Positions 1 to 7,616 of a DNA stretch of 12,055 nt are shown here, piece by piece. The position numbers and the translations under genes are program-made. This DNA is from Planctomycetota bacterium (GTDB taxonomy: Bacteria > Planctomycetota > UBA1135 > UBA2386). How positions within the stretch are numbered: position 1 is the first letter of the stretch; each line of letters opens with the position of its first letter. The DNA lies in contig CANGSN010000053.1 in NCBI GenBank assembly GCA_947455805.1, positions 1 through 12,055 of the forward strand, given 5' to 3'. The notes under the pieces were generated by a model, which searched no databases, was not told the DNA's origin, and saw only the letters and a program-made list of their open reading frames with translations.

Positions 1-522
1 CACGCGGTGCTGACGTTCGACGATTTAGCGATCGAAGCCCACGAAGTGATCGGCCCGCTCGGCAAGGGCTTCGGCGTCGCCATGGGCGGCCTCGCCGCCG
101 GCCGCTTGTCCGTCGCCGCCGGCGCCGTCGGCCTGCACCGCCGCGCGCTGGCCGAGGCGGTCGCGTTCACCGCCGGACGCCAGCAGTTCGGGCAGCCGCT
201 GGCGCAGTTCCAGATGGTGCAGGAACGGCTCGCCGACCACCTGACGTCGCTGGTGGCGAGCCGCGGCCTCGTGCAGCGCTGCGCCCGTCGCCGCGCCGCC
301 GGCACCGAGACGCACGCCGACGTGGCGATGGCCAAGCTCTATGCGACCGAGGTCGCGGCGAAGGCGTGCGAGGACGCGGTCGTGCTGCACGGCGCGCGCG
401 GCTACAGCTCGGCGTTCCCGGTCGAACGGCTGTGGCGCGACATCCAGGCGCTGCGCATCTACGAAGGCACGTCGATGATCCAGAAGACGATCCTCGCGCG
501 CATGCTGACCAGCGACGGCTGA
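1..522 (+). CDS. Acyl-CoA dehydrogenase, C-terminal part (gene starts before the window)
   Basis: This is the last 173 residues of a flavin-dependent acyl-CoA dehydrogenase, which introduces the alpha-beta double bond in acyl-CoA thioesters during fatty-acid or branched-chain amino-acid breakdown. The frame is open from base 1, so the N-terminal and middle domains lie outside the window. Visible are the start of the C-terminal helical domain, the FAD-contacting motif R-x3-G-x2-L-x2-FQ around residues 60-71 of the fragment (RQQFGQPLAQFQ), the GARGY segment at 131-135, and IYEGTSMIQ at 153-161. The Glu in YEGT (residue 155) aligns with the catalytic base of the short- and medium-chain enzymes. 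The gene ends in TGA at 520-522. Family assignment is firm. The acyl chain specificity cannot be read from this part. No obvious terminator follows, and the next gene is a decayed regulator. Confidence 0.93.
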   Translation, partial: HAVLTFDDLAIEAHEVIGPLGKGFGVAMGGLAAGRLSVAAGAVGLHRRALAEAVAFTAGRQQFGQPLAQFQMVQERLADHLTSLVASRGLVQRCARRRAAGTETHADVAMAKLYATEVAAKACEDAVVLHGARGYSSAFPVERLWRDIQALRIYEGTSMIQKTILARMLTSDG

Positions 523-638
523 GCGCGGGAACTGGCCGGGGCACTGGCGGGAACCAGCTTCCGCCGCACACGCCACCTCCCGCACACGTGCCGCATCGAA
601 GTGAGTTGACGATGCCGACGCAAACCTGCTCACACCCC

Positions 639-1652
639 ATGAAGGAGAACCAGACCATCGAGTGGAAAGAGACCTGGCGCGACGAGTACTTGCGCTGGGT
701 CTGCGGCTTCGCCAACGCCGACGGCGGTGTCTTGGTGCTTGGCCGCGACGACGACGGCAACCCGGTCGGCGTGAAGGACACGCAAGAAGCTGCTCGAAGA
801 CCTGCCCAACAAGATCCGCGATGTGCTCGGCATCGTCGTCGATGTTCGGCTGAAGACGCAGAAGCAGAAGGACCTAGTCGAGATCCACGTCGAACCCTAC
901 CCGAGCCCGATCAGCTACAAGGGCGAGTACCACTACCGCACCGGCAGCACCAAGCAGGAGCTGAAGGGTGCGGCGCTCGAGCGCTTCCTGCTGCAGAAGC
1001 GGGGGCGCCGCTGGGACGACGTGCCCGAGCCGTCGTTCACGACGCGTAAAGCGAGGCCCTGCTGAGCGCCGTCGTGCACAAGGACTACGCCAGCGGCATC
1101 CCGATCCAGATCAGCGTCTACGACGACCGGCTGGTGCTGTGGAACCCCGGCGTGTTGCCGGAACGCTGGACGCTGAAGCACCTGCTCGGCAAGCACCCGT
1201 CGCAGCCGTTCAACCCGCTGCTCGCCAATGCGTTCTTCCGCGCCGGCTACGTCGAGTCGTGGGGCCGCGGCATCGAGAAGATCCAGCGCGCATGCCAGGC
1301 GCACGGCATCGACAAGCCGGCCTACGACACCGACCTGTCCGGCGTGATGGTGACCTTCCGCGCCAGCTCCTTGCACGTGGCCCGGATCCGAGATGGAGCC
1401 GATTCGGGTAGCCCTACCCCAATCCCTACCCCAATCCCGACCCCAATCGAAGGCGCCGCGGCGGGCCGGCCGAGCACCCAGCAGCGCATCCTCGACGCCC
1501 TGAGGGCGACCGCGGGGCTCAGCGGCCCGGATCTGGCGCGCCTGCTCGGCATCACCAGGGACGGCGTCAAGTACCACATCCGCCGTCTGAAGGCTGCGGG
1601 GCGCATTCGCCGCCACGGTCCGAAGGGCGGCTACTGGGAGATCGTGGGATGA
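639..1652 (+). pseudogene. Broken AlbA_2 / RecG-like ATP-binding regulator (frameshift plus internal deletion)
   Basis: Intact relatives have an N-terminal AlbA_2 (Schlafen-type) domain, a middle region, a GHKL-like ATP-binding segment and a C-terminal winged helix; they are often annotated 'ATP-dependent DNA helicase RecG-like' or 'transcriptional regulator'. Piece 1 (639 to about 783) starts MKENQTIEWKETWRDEYLRW and continues through FANADGG and the GRDDDG loop. At about 783 one extra base shifts the frame, and piece 2 (784 to about 1050) continues with KKLLEDLPNKIRDVLG and YHYRTGSTKQELKGAALERF. After DDVPEPS the expected continuation is missing. The sequence jumps near 1045-1053 into piece 3, EALLSAVVHKDYASGIPIQI, then GYVESWGRGIEKI and a winged helix at about 1481-1640. 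I estimate well over 100 residues are deleted. In-frame stops at 1047-1049 and 1063-1065 block read-through. ATG 639 is preferred over ATG 612 because family members begin MKE. An assembly error is the alternative for the one-base shift, but less so for the deletion. Confidence 0.85.
1412..1447 (+). repeat. Three tandem 12-base repeats in the pseudogene linker
   Basis: Three consecutive 12-base units lie at 1412-1423, 1424-1435 and 1436-1447. The first two are identical (CCCTACCCCAAT) and the third has T to G at its fourth base. Read in the frame of the third pseudogene piece they encode a proline-rich linker of repeated Pro-Ile-Pro-Thr units between the ATPase-like part and the winged helix. 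They look like slippage-expanded linker DNA. Confidence 0.85.
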
Positions 1653-1683
1653 CTCGACCCACCACAACGGCCGCAGGAGGAGC

Positions 1684-1797
1684 ATGTCGCGCCTCGCCCC
1701 CGAGCCGCGTTCCGCAGAGCAGCGGCGGCGCAGTCCTACCGCTACGAGCTCACCCACCACTTTCGAGCCGACTGGATTGAGCGGGCCACAGACGTGA
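1684..1797 (+). other. Possible 37-residue ORF or gene remnant between the pseudogene and motB
   Basis: The 227-base gap 1653-1879 separates the pseudogene from the convergent end of motB. It holds one possible short reading frame: ATG at 1684, stop TGA 1795-1797, preceded by AGGAGG at 1675-1680, only three bases from the ATG. The predicted peptide is Arg/Ser/Thr/Pro-rich and does not look like a folded protein. Another frame over 1732-1806 has no start but reads more protein-like (YRYELTHHFRADWIERATD). A decayed remnant of a second gene is therefore as likely as a small protein. I do not recognise either. Apart from a weak 6-bp dyad at 1828-1845, nothing else is visible in the gap. Confidence 0.2.
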
Positions 1798-1879
1798 TTG
1801 CCGCTCGGTCCACATGTCCAGTCGCCAGAGTCCATCTGAGGACTCGCGTTGTTTCGGCGACCCGATCAGCGCGAGCCGA

Positions 1880-2617
1880 CTACCGGTTCTCCGGGCGGCT
1901 GTTCGAGAACAGGATCGTCACCGTCGCCGTGTCCTCCCAGTTGTCCGTCGTGCGCCCAGGCTGCGGCTTCTGTCGGCTGAACGCGACCTCGAGCATGCCT
2001 TCGCGCACCGTCGGGTATTGCCGCACGATGCTCTCGAAGATGCCGAGACGCTTGAAGCACAACTCGATCGACGTCGCCTTGGTGCCGTTCGGGTAGACGC
2101 CGACCGCGACGTCGGGCGCCTGCACCAGGATGCGCACGCTCGAGGTGAACGTCAGCGACGCCTCGATCGTGTTCTGCATCCACGCGGCGATGTCGCGCTT
2201 GACCGAGGTCGCCGAGTTCTTGGTGAAGAAGTCCGACAGCGGCGCGGTGATGCCGACGCTGTCGTCGACCGGCGTCGCCTCGAGCGAACGGCCGGTGACT
2301 TCCTCGTACTGCTCGAGCTGCTCGCGCAGGAACTCCATCATCGGCCCGTCCTGCGCCGTCAGCAGCGGCGCCGGCATCGCCACCTCGCCGCCGCCCGACT
2401 GCTTGTCGAACAAGCCTTCGTCGCGCGTCTTGCCTTCGCCGTCGATGTGGAAGGCGAACTGGATCGACTCCTTCAGCTGCTTGGCCTTGGCGAGGTCCGC
2501 CTGGCCGAGCGCGTAGAGCACGACGAACAGCGCGAACAACAGCGTCATCATGTCCGCGAAGCTGATGACCCAGCGTTCGTGGTTGACGTGTTCTTCGTGC
2601 TTGTGCTTCTTGCCCAT
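1880..2617 (-). CDS. motB: Flagellar motor stator protein MotB, with a divergent OmpA-like domain
   Basis: MotB pairs with MotA to form the ion-conducting stator anchored to peptidoglycan. The protein has 245 residues. A short basic, His-rich cytoplasmic N-terminus (MGKKHKHEEH) is followed by one membrane helix at about 17-38. SFADMMTLL carries the conserved ion-binding Asp at residue 22. The periplasmic part has a linker (39-115) and a compact OmpA-like domain (about 116-240). The classical peptidoglycan-binding motif is poorly conserved: where relatives have GHTD and SxxRA, this one reads QAPD (Asp169) and CFKR (Arg190), so the key Asp and Arg may persist in a changed setting. Start ATG 2615-2617 has GGGAG about seven bases upstream on the minus strand. 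Its start lies 18 bases after the motA stop, so the two are co-transcribed. Identity as a MotB-type protein is secure. Whether it uses protons or sodium cannot be told. Confidence 0.9.
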   Translation of the reverse strand: MGKKHKHEEHVNHERWVISFADMMTLLFALFVVLYALGQADLAKAKQLKESIQFAFHIDGEGKTRDEGLFDKQSGGGEVAMPAPLLTAQDGPMMEFLREQLEQYEEVTGRSLEATPVDDSVGITAPLSDFFTKNSATSVKRDIAAWMQNTIEASLTFTSSVRILVQAPDVAVGVYPNGTKATSIELCFKRLGIFESIVRQYPTVREGMLEVAFSRQKPQPGRTTDNWEDTATVTILFSNSRPENR

Positions 2618-2635
2618 GGCGCGCTCCCGTCGCGA

Positions 2636-3418
2636 TCAGTGCTTCTTGTCGCCGCCGCCGCCGCCGCCGCCGTGGCTGCCGAGGTAGACCTTGAGTTTGC
2701 TGCGCAGCGCCCCCGGTGCGATGCCCGACTGGATGCCGACGACGCCCTCGAGCACCATGCTCTTCAGCAGCTGGTCGTGCTCGACGTGGCGCTTCAGCTT
2801 GAACGACATCGGCAAGCACACGATGTTCGCGAAACCGACGCCGTAGACCGTCGCGACGAACGCGACGGCGATGCCGGGGCCGATCAACGACGGCTGGTCG
2901 AGCACGCTCATCACGTGCATCAGGCCGAGCACGGCGCCGAGCACGCCGACCGTCGGGGCGAGTGCACCCCACGACTCCCAGAACTTCATGCCCGCCTTGT
3001 CGTCCTCCTCGGCGATGTGCATGTCGACCTCGACCGTCTCGCGGATGGCCTCGGCCGAGCTGCCGTCGATGGCGAGCGTCAGGCACTTCACCAGGAACGG
3101 ATCGCCCTGGCCGCTGTTGGCGTAGGTCTCGAGCGCCAGCAGGCCCTCGCGGCGCGCGAGGTTGGCCAGCTCGAGGATCTTCTCCATCAGCCCGTGGAAG
3201 TCGTACTTGGTGCCGAGGAACGACTTCTTCAGCGCCTTGATGGCGAACGGCATGTCGGACGGCAGCGTCGCCACCATCGTGGCGCCGAGCGAGCCGAGGA
3301 TGACGATCATGAAGGCCGTCACCTGCAACAGCGCGCTCGGGTGGCCACCTTCGAGGATCTGCCCGCCCAACACGCCGCCGAGGGCGACGACCAGTCCGAG
3401 GATCGTGAAGATGTCCAT
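2636..3418 (-). CDS. motA: Flagellar motor stator protein MotA
   Basis: MotA is the multi-spanning inner-membrane subunit of the flagellar stator and pushes on the rotor protein FliG using ion flow through the MotA/MotB channel. The protein has 260 residues, similar in length to PomA/MotA of the shorter type. Membrane helices fall at about 2-22, 32-52, 152-172 and 180-204, with a large cytoplasmic loop between helices 2 and 3. The loop contains LARREGLLALE (residues 87-97), whose Arg/Glu pattern corresponds to the FliG-contacting region. The conserved channel proline is in GALAPTVGVLGAV (Pro155), and a second is in CLPMSFKLK (Pro203). The C-terminus ends in seven glycines and DKKH. Start ATG 3416-3418 has no strong Shine-Dalgarno sequence. 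The gene leads a motA-motB operon, and no other flagellar gene lies nearby. Confidence 0.93.
   Translation of the reverse strand: MDIFTILGLVVALGGVLGGQILEGGHPSALLQVTAFMIVILGSLGATMVATLPSDMPFAIKALKKSFLGTKYDFHGLMEKILELANLARREGLLALETYANSGQGDPFLVKCLTLAIDGSSAEAIRETVEVDMHIAEEDDKAGMKFWESWGALAPTVGVLGAVLGLMHVMSVLDQPSLIGPGIAVAFVATVYGVGFANIVCLPMSFKLKRHVEHDQLLKSMVLEGVVGIQSGIAPGALRSKLKVYLGSHGGGGGGGDKKH
2651..2672 (-). repeat. GCC trinucleotide run encoding the MotA glycine tail
   Basis: Seven consecutive GCC triplets plus one G on the plus strand encode the seven-glycine stretch near the MotA C-terminus (residues 250-256). Slippage in whole triplets would only change the number of glycines. Confidence 0.9.
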
Positions 3419-3523
3419 TGCCCGGGTGCTCGCGGCGCCGCCGCCGACGGAGGACGCGCCACCTGGATGATGGTCGTTCGCGTCGTCCGCTTGAGCCCGG
3501 CGCTGCGAATCCCGTCACGAGCC

Positions 3524-3552
3524 GGCGACCGTCGGATTCCTCGACGGTCGCC
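3524..3552 (-). terminator. Stem-loop downstream of the subtilase gene, possible terminator
   Basis: A perfect 11-bp inverted repeat (3524-3534 with 3542-3552) encloses a 7-base loop. It lies 36 bases beyond the stop codon of the subtilase gene and about 105 bases before motA, all on the minus strand. There is no T-tract after it, so it is not a textbook intrinsic terminator. Its position suggests 3'-end formation or RNA stabilisation that separates the protease transcript from motA-motB. Confidence 0.45.
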
Positions 3553-3588
3553 CGGCCGCACTGCCGCAGGCGAGGACGAACGGTGCGG

Positions 3589-5940
3589 TCAGTTGCCGAG
3601 CGTCATGCGCAGGCCGCGCGACGCGGCCCAGCCTTCGCCGCTGGCGCCCGGATCGAACGGCACCCAGACCTGCCAGTAGAAGTTGGCGCCGCCCAGCGCC
3701 GGCGTCGGCGGGATCGTCACCGGCACCGTCGCCGTGCCCGCCATGCTCGAGTTGACGGTGAACAACTGCACCGGCGCCGCCAGCACCGTGCCGCCGTCGA
3801 ACGGGATCGCGACCTCGGCGTCGCCGAAGAGCACGACACCGAGCCAGTTCGGGAACACGTTCGAGAGCGAAAGCGTCCAGGTCGAGGGGATCGTCGGCAG
3901 CGTGCCGGTGATCGCCGGGATGCCGAAGAAGCCCGGCTTGCCGGTCCCGTAGTTGGCGACCGCGGCGGGCACGAATCCCGCGCTGATCCGACCCGATGCA
4001 GCCAGGCCGAAGCCGCACGGCCCTTGCGGCACGTTGGCGCCGCGCACGCGCACGATCCAGGTGCCGGCGACCGGCGACGGCACGGCGATGCGTTCGACGT
4101 TGTTCTTGGCGTCGGCGACACCGCCGGCCGCCGACCAGCCGCTGGTGAAGACGTTGCCGAGGTACTGCGTGCCGTTCGGCGCCACGACGACGAGGTCCAG
4201 GTCGTTCACCACCGGGTTCGCGGCGTTGACGGTACCGGCGAAGTCGGTGAAGGCGAGCGTGATCTCCAGCGGGCGCAGCGCATCGGTCACGTCGATCGCG
4301 AACTCGCGCTGCCCACTGGTGGTCAGGCCCTGCGCGCGACGCACGTCGACCGCCCACATGCGGCCGAAGTCACCGGCGAAGTGCAGCGTCTCGTCGAGCA
4401 CGATGCGCCCCCAGCCTTCGGCGTTGCTCGGGTAGCCGGCGACGCCGGTCATGTCGACGCTGGTGTTGACGAGCACCGCCTTGATCAAGGCACCGGTCGG
4501 CTCGAAGCCGTCGCTCGGCGTCGCCACGCCCGACGGGTAGAAGCCGTCGACGAAGTACTGGCGGATCAGCGCCGCCGCGCCGGTCGCCGCCGGGCAGGCC
4601 ATGCTGGTGCCCGACAACGTGTTGGTGCTGCACGAACCCGTGCCGGCCGAGACGATGCTCTCGCCAGGCGCCATCAGATCTGGCTTGCGGCGACCGTCGG
4701 CGGTCGGGCCGACACCACCACCCGCCTTGTTGTTGGCGTTGGCGCCGTTCTGCCCGTTGCCGATCGCGACCAGGTTCTTCGCGTTCTCCGGGTTGCGAAG
4801 CGTCGACAGGTTGCTCTCGGCGAACAGCACGAGATTGCCCTCGTTGGTCCACGAGAACGCATCGATCGCGTTGCAATGCGCGTTGTAGGCGGTCGTCGAG
4901 TCGTCACCCCACGAGTTCGTGTGCACGCGCGCACCAGCGCCGAGGTGCGACGTGGCCCGCGTGGCCCAGACCGAGGCCGAGTAGTCGGAACTGGTCGCGA
5001 TCCTGGCGAGGTAGGCCATGCCGCGGTTCGCGGTCGAGCCGTTGATCGGCTGCGCGTCGCCGACGGCGGTGCCGGCGGTGTGCGTCCCGTGCGACGAGCC
5101 GGTGCCGGGTCCCGAACGGAAGACGATCTTGCGGTGGTTCGCGCCGATCGCGTTCGCCGGATCACTGAACCAGCACGACCCGGTCGGTATCGAGCTGTCC
5201 TGGTGGCCGATGATCTGCCCTTCGCCGCGCAGGCCGAGGTTCCAGATACGGCGGTTGCCGCTGCTGCCGGTCTGGATCGTCCACGACGTGGTGTCGTTGC
5301 GCTCGGTCAGCACCGCCTCGGGCTCGATCCACTGCACCGACTTCGCGTGCGCAAGGCGCCGCAGCACGTCCGGCGTCGCGGTCACCAGCAGCAGCCAGCG
5401 GCCGACCTGCTCGTGCTGTTCGCGCACGATGGCCCCGGCTGCCGCCGCTTCGGCGGCCAACATCGCGACGTCGCCGCCGGCGAAGCCGAGCATCGACAGC
5501 TGCATCGGGCCGGTGCCGGCCAGCAGTTCGGGCGCCAGGCGATACGCCGGATGCAGCGGCGACGACCAGATCACGATCCCGCGCTGCTGCAGCGCCGCGA
5601 TCGACGCCGTGGCACCGCGCACGATCCACGCGTGGTTCGGCACGTAGTCCAGCAGTTCGAGGCCGCCGTCGCGCAGCGCTTGCTTGCCGGCCTCGGTGAC
5701 GGGGCCGCGCACCTGCACGAGATGCACGTCGACGTCGCCGACCGCCGTCAGATCGGCAGGGATCGTGGGAGCAGGCCCCGCGGTGTCGAACTCGGCCCAA
5801 CGCAGCGACAGCCAGCGCGGAAGGCTGGCTCGCGCGTTCGCCTCCTCGAAGGAAAGGCGCGGAGATTCGACGATCGGAGCCTGGGCGACAACGTGCGTCG
5901 CCAGCAACAGCAAGGGAAGGACGAAGTGGTGACGAGACAT
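3589..5940 (-). CDS. Secreted S8 subtilisin-like serine protease (KP-43-like) with a C-terminal beta module
   Basis: This is a secreted subtilase of 783 residues. A signal peptide (residues 1-19, MSRHHFVLPLLLLATHVVAQ with cleavage near the final AQ) is followed by a long propeptide-like region (about 20-230; VDVHLVQVRGP, LLDYVPNHAWIVRG). The catalytic domain (about 231-525) shows Asp248 in GHQDSS, His284 in SSHGTHTAG, the oxyanion Asn377 in FAESN, and the nucleophile Ser446 in LSGTSMACP. After it comes a KP-43/proprotein-convertase-like jelly roll (about 540-650) with VNDLDLVVVAPNG. A last module of about 120 residues (660-783; GKPGFFGIPAITG, ending GLRMTLGN) resembles C-terminal modules I associate with planctomycete secreted proteins, probably for sorting or surface attachment. 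The frame is open upstream to 6207, but the ATG at 5938-5940 is chosen because it gives the signal peptide directly. The full triad suggests an active enzyme. Its substrate is unknown. Confidence 0.92.
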   Translation of the reverse strand: MSRHHFVLPLLLLATHVVAQAPIVESPRLSFEEANARASLPRWLSLRWAEFDTAGPAPTIPADLTAVGDVDVHLVQVRGPVTEAGKQALRDGGLELLDYVPNHAWIVRGATASIAALQQRGIVIWSSPLHPAYRLAPELLAGTGPMQLSMLGFAGGDVAMLAAEAAAAGAIVREQHEQVGRWLLLVTATPDVLRRLAHAKSVQWIEPEAVLTERNDTTSWTIQTGSSGNRRIWNLGLRGEGQIIGHQDSSIPTGSCWFSDPANAIGANHRKIVFRSGPGTGSSHGTHTAGTAVGDAQPINGSTANRGMAYLARIATSSDYSASVWATRATSHLGAGARVHTNSWGDDSTTAYNAHCNAIDAFSWTNEGNLVLFAESNLSTLRNPENAKNLVAIGNGQNGANANNKAGGGVGPTADGRRKPDLMAPGESIVSAGTGSCSTNTLSGTSMACPAATGAAALIRQYFVDGFYPSGVATPSDGFEPTGALIKAVLVNTSVDMTGVAGYPSNAEGWGRIVLDETLHFAGDFGRMWAVDVRRAQGLTTSGQREFAIDVTDALRPLEITLAFTDFAGTVNAANPVVNDLDLVVVAPNGTQYLGNVFTSGWSAAGGVADAKNNVERIAVPSPVAGTWIVRVRGANVPQGPCGFGLAASGRISAGFVPAAVANYGTGKPGFFGIPAITGTLPTIPSTWTLSLSNVFPNWLGVVLFGDAEVAIPFDGGTVLAAPVQLFTVNSSMAGTATVPVTIPPTPALGGANFYWQVWVPFDPGASGEGWAASRGLRMTLGN

Positions 5941-6247
5941 TGGCCGGGGAGGGCAGGCCTGGTGGCGTGAGATGCTACGGGCAAGTCGCCCGGGCGTCAG
6001 CCCATGGCGCCGAACGGCACGGATCGGAGGCATGACGCCGCGACGGCCTTCGACCTGCCGGTCGCATCGGATGCCGGAGACGAGCAGGAACCCTCCGCGA
6101 GTGTCGCCGGTTTTTCGCAGCTGCCCGTCGAGCGCGAACATCTTCGGGATCACCGCGTCGCCAAGCCCGGCCACGACCCTGACGACTCGCGCCGGCCCAG
6201 GACCCAAACTACGCTCCTCGCCCCACTCGTCCCTCCGGAGTCACCGC
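5941..6247. promoter_or_regulatory. 307-base divergent intergenic region between the subtilase and the CoA ligase
   Basis: The gap must carry the promoters of two diverging genes. Both neighbouring reading frames stay open into it, but the translated extensions are Arg/Pro/Ser-rich and do not look like protein. I see no convincing -35/-10 pair and no long inverted repeat, only a 5-bp dyad at 6051-6064. A GGAG at 6237-6240, seven bases before the GTG at 6248, is a plausible ribosome binding site for the ligase. Confidence 0.5.
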
Positions 6248-7591
6248 GTGTCCGCCACCGAGTCGCCCTACTGGAATCCCAAGACCGAGACGCTGCCGAA
6301 GGACCAGCTGCGCGCCCTGCAGCTGGTGAAGCTGCAGCGCCTCGTCGCGCGCGCCTACGAGCAGTCGCCGTTCCACCGCCGGCTCTACGACAAGGCCTGC
6401 GTGCGCCCCGAACAGGTCAAGACGCTCGACGACATCCGCCGGCTGCCGTTCATGACGCGCGAGGACTGGATGGCGAACCAGGCCGAGAAGCCGCTGTTCG
6501 GCGACCTGATCACGCGCCCCGAGTCGGACGCGATCCGCTACCACCTGACGTCGGGCACGTCCGGCCGTCAGCCGCTGCGTGTGCTCGACGGACGCAAGGA
6601 CTGGTCGTGGATCACCGACATGTGGTGCTACGGCTTCTGGGGCTTCGGCATCCGGCCGACGGACAAGGTCTTCTTCGCGTTCTCCTACGGCTCGTTCATC
6701 GGCTTCTGGGGCGCGCACTACTGCACCGAGAAGCTCGGCTGCCTGACGCTCGCGTCCGGCAACATGACGACCGAGCAGCGTGTGAAGCAGATCGTCGAGA
6801 TGGGCGTCACCGTGGTCTGTGCGACGCCGACCTACGCGCTGCGCATGGGCCAGACCGCCGAGAAGATGGGCATCGACCTGCGCAAGGACGGCAAGGTCCG
6901 CCGCGTGATCGTCAGCGGCGAGCCGGCGGGCTCGATCCCGGCGGTGAAGAAGATGATCGAGGAGATGTGGGGCGGCAAGTGCGGCGACACCGCCGGCATG
7001 ACCGAGATCGGCACCATCATGATCTTCGAGTGCGACCACCAACCCGGCGGCCCGCACATCATCGAGGACCACTTCATCGAGGAAGTGCTCGACCCGGACA
7101 CCGGCAATCCGGTGCCGTACGGCGAACGCGGCGAACGCGTCGTCACCTCGTTCGGCCGCGGCTTCATCCCGCTGATCCGCTACCGCACGAAGGACCTGGT
7201 CTGCAAGGTGCCGCACACGCGCTGCACCTGCGGCCGCACCGGCGACGTCTACGAGGGCGGCATCCTGGGCCGCGTCGACGACATGAAGCTGATCCGCGGC
7301 ACCAACGTCTACCCGCGCGCGGTCGAGGCGGTGGTGCGCGAGCACCACGAGGTCGAGGAGTTCCAGATCGTCATCACGCGCGTCGACAACGTGCAGGACG
7401 AGATCACCGTCAAGGTCGAACTGAAGCCCGACCAGCAGGACTGCTGGCCGCGGCTGCACGCGCAGCTCGGCAAGGACCTCGCCGACGCGCACGAGGGCCT
7501 GCGCTTCAACGTCGAGCTGTGCAAGCAGGGCGAGCTGCCGCGCTTCGAGCTGAAGGCGAAGCGCCTGCAGGACCTGCGGCCCCAGTACTGA
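6248..7591 (+). CDS. Phenylacetate-CoA ligase family (adenylate-forming) enzyme
   Basis: This is a 447-residue acyl/aryl-CoA ligase of the PaaK family, which activates a carboxylic acid as its adenylate with ATP and transfers it to CoA in the cytoplasm. Visible motifs are the phosphate-binding loop YHLTSGTSGRQPLR (98-111), ATPTYALRMG (192-201), SGEPAGS (223-229), AGMTEIG (249-255), IRYRTKDLV (310-318), GRVDDMKLIRGTNVYPRAVE (341-360), and a C-terminal lysine region PRFELKAKRL (431-440) where the catalytic Lys of the adenylation step is expected. A CxC pair in RCTCGR (325-330) may form part of a small metal knuckle. Length matches PaaK. The GTG start is chosen for its GGAG seven bases upstream and because family similarity begins there (SPYWNPKTETL). 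No other phenylacetate pathway gene is present, so the substrate is undetermined; many homologues act on other acids. Confidence 0.9.
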   Translation: MSATESPYWNPKTETLPKDQLRALQLVKLQRLVARAYEQSPFHRRLYDKACVRPEQVKTLDDIRRLPFMTREDWMANQAEKPLFGDLITRPESDAIRYHLTSGTSGRQPLRVLDGRKDWSWITDMWCYGFWGFGIRPTDKVFFAFSYGSFIGFWGAHYCTEKLGCLTLASGNMTTEQRVKQIVEMGVTVVCATPTYALRMGQTAEKMGIDLRKDGKVRRVIVSGEPAGSIPAVKKMIEEMWGGKCGDTAGMTEIGTIMIFECDHQPGGPHIIEDHFIEEVLDPDTGNPVPYGERGERVVTSFGRGFIPLIRYRTKDLVCKVPHTRCTCGRTGDVYEGGILGRVDDMKLIRGTNVYPRAVEAVVREHHEVEEFQIVITRVDNVQDEITVKVELKPDQQDCWPRLHAQLGKDLADAHEGLRFNVELCKQGELPRFELKAKRLQDLRPQY

Positions 7592-7616
7592 ACCCGCGAG
7601 CGAACGAGGAACGACG

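Noticed and set aside
1828..1845. Small stem-loop downstream of motB as a terminator
   Set aside because: It has only 6 bp with a 6-base loop and no T-tract, which could occur by chance.
1866..3518. Long minus-strand frame across motA and motB in another register, and a plus-strand frame over 1814-3679
   Set aside because: Both are low-complexity translations overlapping two well-supported stator genes; no motif supports them.
3418..5970. Long open frame on the plus strand opposite the subtilase gene
   Set aside because: It is Arg/Ala/Asp/His-rich with no domain and lies antisense to a protein with a complete catalytic triad. High GC removes stop codons in the shadow frames.
5941..6207. N-terminal extension of the subtilase by up to 89 residues
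   Set aside because: The ATG at 5938-5940 begins directly with a typical signal peptide; the extension is Arg-rich and would bury it.
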